Assembly: GCF_000003195.3 (NCBI RefSeq)
Contig: NC_012873.2
Span: 19,825,161-19,889,160, forward strand
Reading direction: 5' to 3'
DNA from: Sorghum bicolor
Lineage: Eukaryota > Streptophyta > Magnoliopsida > Poales > Poaceae
DNA length: 64,000 bases
Shown here: positions 57,711-64,000 of the stretch, piece after piece
Layout of the letters: the number at the start of each line of letters is the position of its first letter
Position numbering within the stretch: position 1 is the stretch's first letter
The notes under the pieces: generated by a model
The model's database searches: none
What the model saw: the letters and a program-made list of their open reading frames with translations, nothing else
What the model was told of the DNA's origin: nothing
Program-made: the position numbers and the translations under genes

Positions 57711-58644
57711 CTTGGACGGAAGGAGGGTGGACTCGCTACTGCTCGAGGGGGTGCGCGCGCGTGAGATGGCAAGAGAGCTAAGACGGCGAGAGGGCTAAGG
57801 CAAGGATGAAGACATAAGGCGGAAGGGAGAACGGCGGCGATGCCACGGGATATTTATTGGCAGCAACCCACCAATGGACAGATCCGATAAATGAGGTAAC
57901 TCCCCCCATAAATGCGCTGTCTAACGGTCCCTTTCCTCCTCACAGACGGGGCGCTCCAAATTCTGCGCCGATACAGTGTCGCAACGGCTCCCGCCTAAAA
58001 AGACGCGCCCAACGGGCAGAAAGGCGAACCGCCACGGCCTCTTCCTTCCCTTGTAAGCCAAGGCACGTACCCACAAAAGCCTCGAGAGGTCGCAGGCTGA
58101 CCCGCCGAAAGGGTTTGACAGCCGATCTCGAGCACCAGAGTCAGGGATGCCCAGCGAGTGGTCGAAAATCGAGGCCCGCCTCGAGAACTCACTGGGGATG
58201 TCCGAGGTAGGGTCGAGACAGTCTAGAGGAATCCCCCCGACGGGAGGCATCGAGCCACTGGACTCTATCGAACGAGACCAGCATCCCCGACCACATCGAC
58301 CCCGCTTTATGAGAACGCCTCCGGGCTACAGCTGACCCCCTCGAAAGGGGCACAGGTTCTCACTTGGACTACCCGTTAGGAGCTCAATCCGGGGTGGATG
58401 ACGCTTGCTCTATCGAGAGTACGTCGAAACCCTCTGCACAAAGCGAGCCAATCAGAACCATCCACCACTGGTGTTGACAGCGTTTCTGCGAATTAGGCAA
58501 TATAACCCTCGAAGGAGTCAAAAACTCCTCCAAGGGCTCAAGGGCTACCCCCGTGGGGTCGCTCGCGCGCCCCCATGGAAACTCGACCACGAAAATACAG
58601 CCTCCACTCGAGCGCCAGCGCTCAAATGGAGACTCGGGGGCTAC
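57711..58644. other. Stretch between the antisense gene and 3' LTR of TE-G
   Basis: No gene is seen. An AT-rich CCAATAAATA on the minus strand (57851-57860) lies about 145 bp upstream of the ATG and may be its TATA box. The polypurine tract before the 3' LTR is GAGACTCGGGGGCTAC (58629-58644). Confidence 0.5.
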
Positions 58645-59688
58645 TGTCGAGGGTATTAGTAAGGGGTGTCCTAACTGATACACATAATAAGATTGCCCGT
58701 ACGCAAGTTGAGGCCCCCAACTCGACGCTCTACCCAATCAGTCGCGCATATAGTCATCGACGACCACGGCCTCGAAGACGGAAAGGGCGTCGAGCGAATC
58801 GATCAGCGCTCGAGCGCCAACTACCATCGAATACGGAAATAGGCTCGAGCGAACCAGGAGGCGTCGAGCGCAAGGACGCCGCCCGCCACCTAACGTGCAC
58901 ACGGGAACTAGGGCTTTTAATGCGCCTGTCGTGTTCCCACCTAACACGCCAGTCATGGGAAGCGTGATAGGGAACAGGCACCCGTCCCGTCATTATTTTT
59001 GCAGCCTTACCCACCAAACAACCCAGAGCATGTCAGGACGCGGGAAGCAGAGATGGAATGTCTAATCAAGACCCCCTCGAGACATCCATAGTCAACGCTC
59101 TGGATAGCAAGGCGTAACCCTCGACCAGACATGATTCCTTCCTGGGGAAGGGTTGGGCGTCGAATGACGACACTGCAACCACTCCGACGTATCAGCTGCC
59201 CTGACGTACAGGCGTGCAACAGATAAACCAGTCCAAGACGGCGCACAGAGCAGGATACAGAGGCACGCGTAATCATCATCAAGCTACCGAGAAGGGACGG
59301 CTCGAGACCACGCCGGTACGGAGGCCTCGAGTAGGTCCGCACGCCATACCTCTATCGACCCCTACTCTGACGCCTATTCTTGTACCCTAGGTCTCTCCTT
59401 GAAACTATAAAAGGGGAGGCCCGGGAGCGAACACAACAGACAAGACATCACGCAACACTACACATATACGCAGTAGAACTTCCATACTCCATACCACGCT
59501 TGTATTCACCCCTGTACAAGCACTTAGGTGCAAAATAATACAAACTCTCTCCCCCCGCTGGACGTAGGGCCTTCTCTTGCCCGAACCAGGATAAATCTTT
59601 GTGTGTCTTTTTGCATCAACATCTGGGAAAGGGAGCACGCATACAAATTCACTCGTTGGTGTGACCCCCCGTGGGGAAAACACCGACA
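58645..59688 (+). repeat. 3' LTR of TE-G
   Basis: 1044 bp, TGTCGAGGG to CACCGACA, TATA at 59405-59413. The right flank is AGTGG (59689-59693). Confidence 0.93.
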
Positions 59689-59693
59689 AGTGG

Positions 59694-59782
59694 CATGAGG
59701 GATAGGTTTGGCATTTTTGGTGCCGTTATCAGAAATAGAAAACTAAATCTACTTTTGGTAATGACGTTAAGAATGCCCAACA
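59694..59782 (+). repeat. 3' LTR of TE-E, last part
   Basis: 89 bp matching 35156-35244 closely, ending AATGCCCAACA, followed by GAGGC (59783-59787), the target duplication of TE-E. Confidence 0.9.
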
Positions 59783-60127
59783 GAGGCCACAGAGAAATTC
59801 TAGAGAGTCTTTCAATCTCCCTGAGAACATTCCCCCTGTAAGAACCTCAGGAGAATTAGTATCTGTTATAAGTAATGAGTGGTTAGAAGAGTCAGAGCTC
59901 TCCACTGAAATAATCCATTTAGATTCATCTTCTATTCCAATTCATTGCATAATCAATACAGATCAAATAAATGCTCTCTATAATCCAGTTGTGGGGATAA
60001 ATATCATGTCTATGTCTCTTGCAGAACATTTAATACAAGGCACAACATTAATCCGAACAATAAAATTTATGAGAAGTCTCTCAGGGCATATTATCCCTAG
60101 TTTAGAAATCCAACACATCCTACCCAC
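59783..60127 (+). pseudogene. TE-D gag-protease linker fragment
   Basis: Continues the frame of the TE-D gag fragment that ends at 26071. Residues run from RPQRNSRESF through ELVSVISNEWLEESELS to a protease-like segment (ALYNPVVGINIMS), parallel to TE-F (VHYNPYVGINVNS). Open throughout, then interrupted by TE-J. Confidence 0.75.
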
Positions 60128-61632
60128 TGTTGACGGTCCTTAAGTACTAAATTTAACTATCAACTAAACATGGAAAAGGATCAATATGCACCAAACATCT
60201 AGAATTAGGAGTTTATCTGACAGAATTCCACGAGCTTTGGTGTTCATCTATTTCTGCAGGGGATTATCAGAAAATATGGAGAGAAGGCCCACATGTCATG
60301 TTTACAATGAGATAATTACGTGCCGCATAATTTTCCTTAATCTAGAAGAGTCCAGAAGCCACGGGAACGAACGGGAGACCGGACGAGCTCGGCGGTAGGA
60401 CGCCCGCCCTCCCCCCTTGGGCGCCCGTCCTGGCCTCGGGGCCAATCAGAACCAAACTCTTGGATCGTGCTCCACCGACCTAAAGGATCAAGGAAAACCG
60501 TGTGATCAATGTCGGTTTGATCCGACGGCCTAAATTCACTTGAAAGAACTATATAATCAAGGCCTCTCCACCCCAGGGGAGAGGAGAAATCATTATCAGA
60601 GGTAGCCATCAAAGTTAGGGTTTTAGGACTTCTCTCCCACAGAGAATTTGAATTAGCTACTCCCTAATCCTTCAAGTTTAGAGGATTGATTAGATAGAAT
60701 TAGAGAAGTAGAGCACTACGCTCTGGATTCGGATCATCATTAATAAAGATTGGTATTATTTCATATCTTTCTCTAATACTTTGTTCTAATTGCATTATGT
60801 CTCTATTTATTATGCTCTTAGTTTGCTCTAGTTCTATATTTGATATAGTTATCATTGATAATGAGTTTATGTATAAGTTTGCAAAGCGCTTAGCTCTTGA
60901 CACGTGGGAGTTAAGTGGTAGATCACATGTGGGCGTGGTGTTTAGATGTTATTTACCTACAAATGTATCCTATTGGCTGGGTTGTGTGGTAGTTCGCGAT
61001 AGTGACAGCTTCGTTGATTCTTATATAGTCCACCCTCCATTGATAGGACTGGCAGAATTTGTATTGCGGAGTAAGTCTTGCGATGCTCTGATTTACTTTA
61101 GCAATGTTCCTTATACATGAATGAAGAGTCTTTAAAACTATATATGATCTTGTAGATAACTAGAGTAGATTGTGACTTAGTAGATAGTAGATAATTTAGA
61201 ATCCATTCTCTTGCTAATCCGATGTCACCTTACATATATGAGGAGTAGTCTATTTTCTAATCGCTGTGTTATTTACCCATGAACTTATAATTCATTATCA
61301 TTATCTTTATGGTTTACCCCCTGCCAAAGTAAGTGACCATGTGACAAGTTCCTCATTTGTAATCAAGTTCTTGCAAGTTTATCTCTAGTCTATGCCTAGA
61401 TAGATTTAATCCTTATCTTAATTTCACCCTTGTCCTCTTAAGCAAAATATAAATAACGATACCTGGAATAATTTCTTGGTGAAATGCTACAATGAGGTGT
61501 TTTATCTGTGCGCTTGCGGATAGAATAGATTATTTTCTAGAGAGCCTTTACATTTATAAATACCTTTGTACACTCTGGCACCATGCTGGGGATGACAACC
61601 TAGTATTCAAGTGGTGTTAGCTAGTGTCAACA
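60128..61632 (+). repeat. TE-J: solo LTR
   Basis: 1505 bp, TGTTGACGG to GTGTCAACA, with the duplication CCCAC at 60123-60127 and 61633-61637. Dyad GTCGG/CCGAC 60511-60526, TATATAAT 60550-60557, hairpin with loop GTGGT 60925-60949. No interior exists, so the element was removed by LTR-LTR recombination. The LTR is related to that of TE-E at both ends. Confidence 0.9.
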
Positions 61633-61637
61633 CCCAC

Positions 61638-62035
61638 TCAGGTAGAAGGAACCCTAGTGCATTTAAGCTTTTATATCTTTGACACATGGGACTTCAACCT
61701 ATTGATAGGAAAACCTTTTAGATGATTTCTCTATTAAGGATAATTTGGGAAGCTAAACATTCACTTAGGCAAGAAACTTCAATTCCCAATGTCTATTTCA
61801 CACTCCTTAAACTCTAGGACCGAACCTTGTCCACAAGATGACCCATTGGAGGAATTTAGGGCTGCATCCTTAGACTTTCTAGTTAAACCAGGATTAGAAG
61901 CAAAGCTAGATTCTTCATAGAAGAAGAACCTGACCCTTCTGAGGAAGAACTTTTAGATGAGTTTGCAGTACCACCTAAACCTCCTATTGAAGCAATGAGA
62001 TATGCTTTTCTAGGTGATAGGTGATGATCTAGAGT
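61638..62035 (+). pseudogene. TE-D protease C-terminus and linker
   Basis: Fragments readable in shifted frames: a segment FDTWDFNLLIGKP (parallel to DILEIPFLIGRP in TE-F), then an acidic EEEPDPSEEELLDEF. It has many stops. Confidence 0.6.
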
Positions 62036-62990
62036 CTCCTATCATCATAAGTGATAAACTCACTCAGGATTAGACTCTTCGTCTAATGGCTGTCCTAGAA
62101 AAACATCACTCAGCCTTTGGCTACTCACTATAGGACCTCAAGGGAATTAGTCCTACTCTTTGCGCCCATTGCATTCCTATAGATCCTAATATTCCACCAT
62201 CTAGAGAACCCCAACGTAGACTCAACAATGCGATGAGAGAGGTTGCAAAGAAGGAAGTTTTAAAACAATTGCATACATGCATCATTTATGTTGTGCCGTA
62301 TAGTGAGTGGGTAAGCCCTGTTCAAGTTGTACCTAAAAAGGGAGGTATGAATGTTGTCCAAAATGAGAGGAATGAGTTAATCCCTCAAGGAACCGTCACA
62401 GGATGGCAGATGTGCATAGACTATAGAAAGCTTAATAAGGCAACTAAGAAAGACCACTTTCTATTGCCTTTCATTGATGAAATGCTAGAGTGGTTAGCCA
62501 ACCATTCCTTCTTTTGTTTCTTAGATGGATATTCAAGATATCATCAGATCCCTATCCATCCTAATGACCAAAGCAAAACCACCTTTACATGCCTCTACGG
62601 AACCTATGCCTATCGTAGAATGTCTTTTGAGTTATGTAATGCACTAGCTTCTTTTTAAAGATGCATGATGTCTATATTTTCTAATATGATTGAAAAGATT
62701 ATGGAAGTTTTCATGGATGATTTTTTTGTTTATGGAAAAGCATTTGATGATTGTCTAGAAAGGTTTTGCAAAGGTGTGAAGAAAAGCACTTAGTCCTTAG
62801 TTGGGAAAATGTCATTTTATGGTTAGAGAAGGAATAGTGCTAGGAAACTTAGTGTCCGAAAGAGGCATTGAGGTAGATAAAGCTAAAATAGAAGTAATTG
62901 AACATTTAACTCTGCCTGTTAATGTAAAAGGATTAGGAGTTTCCTTGGCCATGTTGGTTTTTATCATAGGTTTATAAAAGATTTTTCATT
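62036..62990 (+). pseudogene. pol: TE-D reverse transcriptase
   Basis: The main open stretch is 62233-62658 with WVSPVQVVPKKGG, MCIDYRKLNK, a Gly-to-Arg change in the usual SGY (YSRYHQI) and YAYRRMSFELCNA. A TAA at 62656 replaces Gln. FMDD follows at about 62710 (EVFMDDFFVYG). Frameshifts follow at about 62760 and 62930. Athila-type by the FMDDF motif and its neighbours. Confidence 0.85.
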
Positions 62991-62994
62991 TATT

Positions 62995-63520
62995 GTGAGA
63001 GCTCTTACTCGCTTATTGGCTAAGGTTGTTCCTTTTGAATTTGATGATGCATGTTTACAAGCTTTTGAAATTCTTAAGAAAGCACTCATCTCAGCACTAA
63101 TCATTCAACCCCCTAATTGGTCTTTACCTTTTGAAATTATGTGTGATGCTAGTGATTATGTTGTGGGGGCAGTTTTAGGACAAACTAAAGATAAAAAGCC
63201 TCATGCAATAGCTTATGCTAGCAAAACTCTGACAGTATTGAAAAAGAGCTCCTAGCTGTTGTTTTTGCTATGATAAGTTTAGATCTTACTTAGTAGGAGC
63301 TAAAGTAATTATTTATTCTGATCATGCTGCTTTAAAATACTTCCTCACTAAGAAAGATGCTAAACCCCATTTGATAAGATGGATTTTATTACTCCAAGAA
63401 TTTGACTTAGAAATAAAAGATAAAAAGGGAGTAGAAAATTCTATTGCCGATGATTTGTCCAGAATGCAATTTGAGAATCCACAGGAACTACCCATCAATG
63501 ACTCACTCCCTAGTATGTAG
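62995..63520 (+). pseudogene. pol: TE-D RNase H
   Basis: Open 62995-63255 with LPFEIMCDASDYVVGAVLGQ, then a frameshift near 63230. It resumes with [15 protein letters not shown] and [11 protein letters not shown]. Order and motifs match TE-F 29683-30428. Confidence 0.85.
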
Positions 63521-64000
63521 ATATTGTTAATTTTATGACTACTGGTTATGTACCACCAGGAGGCAACAAAAGGAAGCTAATCCAGGAGAGTCGTTCTCAC
63601 ATATGGGATGAACCATACCTCTTCCGAGTATGCTCTGATGGCTTACTCAGAAGGTGTCTGCCAGCTAAAGAAGGAATCAAAATAATTGAAAGATGTCATT
63701 CATCACCATATGGAGGGCACTAAGGGGCATTCCAAACACATGCAAAGATATGGCAGTGTGGATTCTTTTGGACAACAATGTATGAAGACATAAGAGAATT
63801 TATTCAGAGATGTGGCCCGTGTCAAAGACATGGTAATATCAATTCAAGGGATACCATGCCACTCATCAGCAATCTCCAGATTGAGCTCTTTGAGCCATTT
63901 CTACCGTCAAAGAAGTATAAGTATATCCTGGTGGCAGTGGATTATGTCTCCAAGTGGGTTGAAGCCATTCCATATAGAAATGCTAACAACATGCATTCAA
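63521..64000 (+). pseudogene. pol: TE-D integrase, N-terminal part, cut by the window end
   Basis: GYVPPGGNKRKL, then zinc ligands (ERCHSSPYGGH; CGPCQRHG), with a stop at 63721. The segment that should hold the first catalytic Asp (GIDFMGPF in TE-F) is missing: LFEPFLPSKKYKYILVAVDY runs straight on. The window ends after VSKWVEAIPY. Confidence 0.85.

Larger units (their letters stand above)
41799..59688 (+). mobile_element. TE-G: Tat-lineage Ty3/Gypsy LTR retrotransposon
   Basis: LTRs 41799-42854 and 58645-59688 (TGTCGAGGG to CACCGACA). The target duplication is AATGG (41794-41798) and AGTGG (59689-59693), one mismatch; the sister LTR at 35150 reads AGTGG. Order: primer site, gag, protease, RT, RNase H, integrase, then a minus-strand spliced gene. 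It is interrupted in the integrase by TE-H. LTR identity is about 97% by eye, plus a 12-bp indel. Confidence 0.93.
26072..59782 (+). mobile_element. TE-E: pol-less LTR element with gag and two proteases, itself host to TE-F and TE-G
   Basis: Target duplication GAGGC at 26067-26071 and 59783-59787 defines its outer limits. Only the first 3-6 bases of its 5' LTR (from 26072) remain left of TE-F; the rest of that LTR is 34307-35244. Its interior is 35245-40261. Its 3' LTR is 40262-41798 plus 59694-59782, split by TE-G. It is collinear with TE-C over gag, double protease and 3' region, but its LTR differs from that of TE-C after the first 400 bp or so. Confidence 0.85.
23914..64000 (+). mobile_element. 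TE-D: decayed Athila-type LTR retrotransposon, split by nested elements, running past the window end
   Basis: Pieces: LTR and gag 23914-26071, gag-protease 59783-60127, protease to integrase 61638-64000. The reading of 26067-26071 (GAGGC) continues at 59783-59787 (GAGGC) after removal of TE-E. It likewise continues across TE-J (CCCAC on both sides). The RT has FMDD and the integrase belongs to the same type as TE-F. The 3' LTR lies beyond 64000. It has many stops and is older than the elements inside it. Confidence 0.9.

Noticed and set aside
56823..57764. 313-codon plus-strand frame opposite the TE-G antisense gene
   Set aside because: The minus strand carries the recognisable Transposase_28-type core and a good splice donor; the plus frame has no motif.

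Overview
The window is eukaryotic, plant, repeat-only DNA. The grass (Poaceae) type is inferred from the transposon families: Tat-lineage Gypsy elements with an antisense spliced gene, Athila-lineage Gypsy elements with a tRNA-Asp-type primer site, CACTA ends and a grass-type Helitron hairpin. The species cannot be read from the sequence. I find no intact host gene, rRNA, CRISPR array or prokaryotic feature. Almost every base belongs to transposable elements nested up to five deep. I label the elements TE-A to TE-J below.

Layout. 1-1327: unassigned DNA plus a broken PIF/Harbinger-type nuclease fragment, cut at 1327. 1328-13408: TE-A, a Tat-type Gypsy element on the minus strand, with 460-bp LTRs (8 differences by eye), a perfect GTAGT target duplication, gag-pro and pol on the minus strand, and a six-exon antisense gene on the plus strand. 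13409-15835 and 23515-23913: TE-B, an old decayed Tat-type gag-pro remnant (minus), split by TE-C. 15836-23514: TE-C, a pol-less LTR element (plus; target duplication ACCTC) with two retropepsin-like domains in tandem. 23914 to beyond 64000: TE-D, a decayed Athila-type element (plus) that hosts everything else on the right.

Nested in TE-D: TE-E (26072-59782, target duplication GAGGC), a second pol-less element with gag and two retropepsins; and TE-J (60128-61632), a solo LTR with target duplication CCCAC. Nested in TE-E: TE-F (26075-34306, minus), an Athila-type element with gag-pol, sitting in the truncated 5' LTR of TE-E; and TE-G (41799-59688, plus), a Tat-type element with its own antisense gene, sitting in the 3' LTR of TE-E. 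Nested in TE-G's integrase: TE-H (48698-52317), a CACTA-type element with no transposase and possible captured exons. Nested in TE-H: TE-I, a Helitron terminus.

How the parts relate. TE-A and TE-G code for the usual Gag, protease, reverse transcriptase, RNase H and integrase chain plus an antisense Transposase_28-type protein. TE-F and TE-D code for the Athila-type chain. TE-C and TE-E lack reverse transcriptase and integrase and would need them from a partner. TE-C carries LTRs of the TE-F type around an interior of the TE-E type. All coding regions carry stops or frameshifts, most of the stops explained by C-to-T or G-to-A changes at CG or CHG sites. The most promising unexplained signals are a covarying hairpin with an invariant TGGT loop in four LTR families, a covarying dyad just upstream of the LTR TATA boxes, the double protease, and the fully phased six-exon antisense gene in TE-A.
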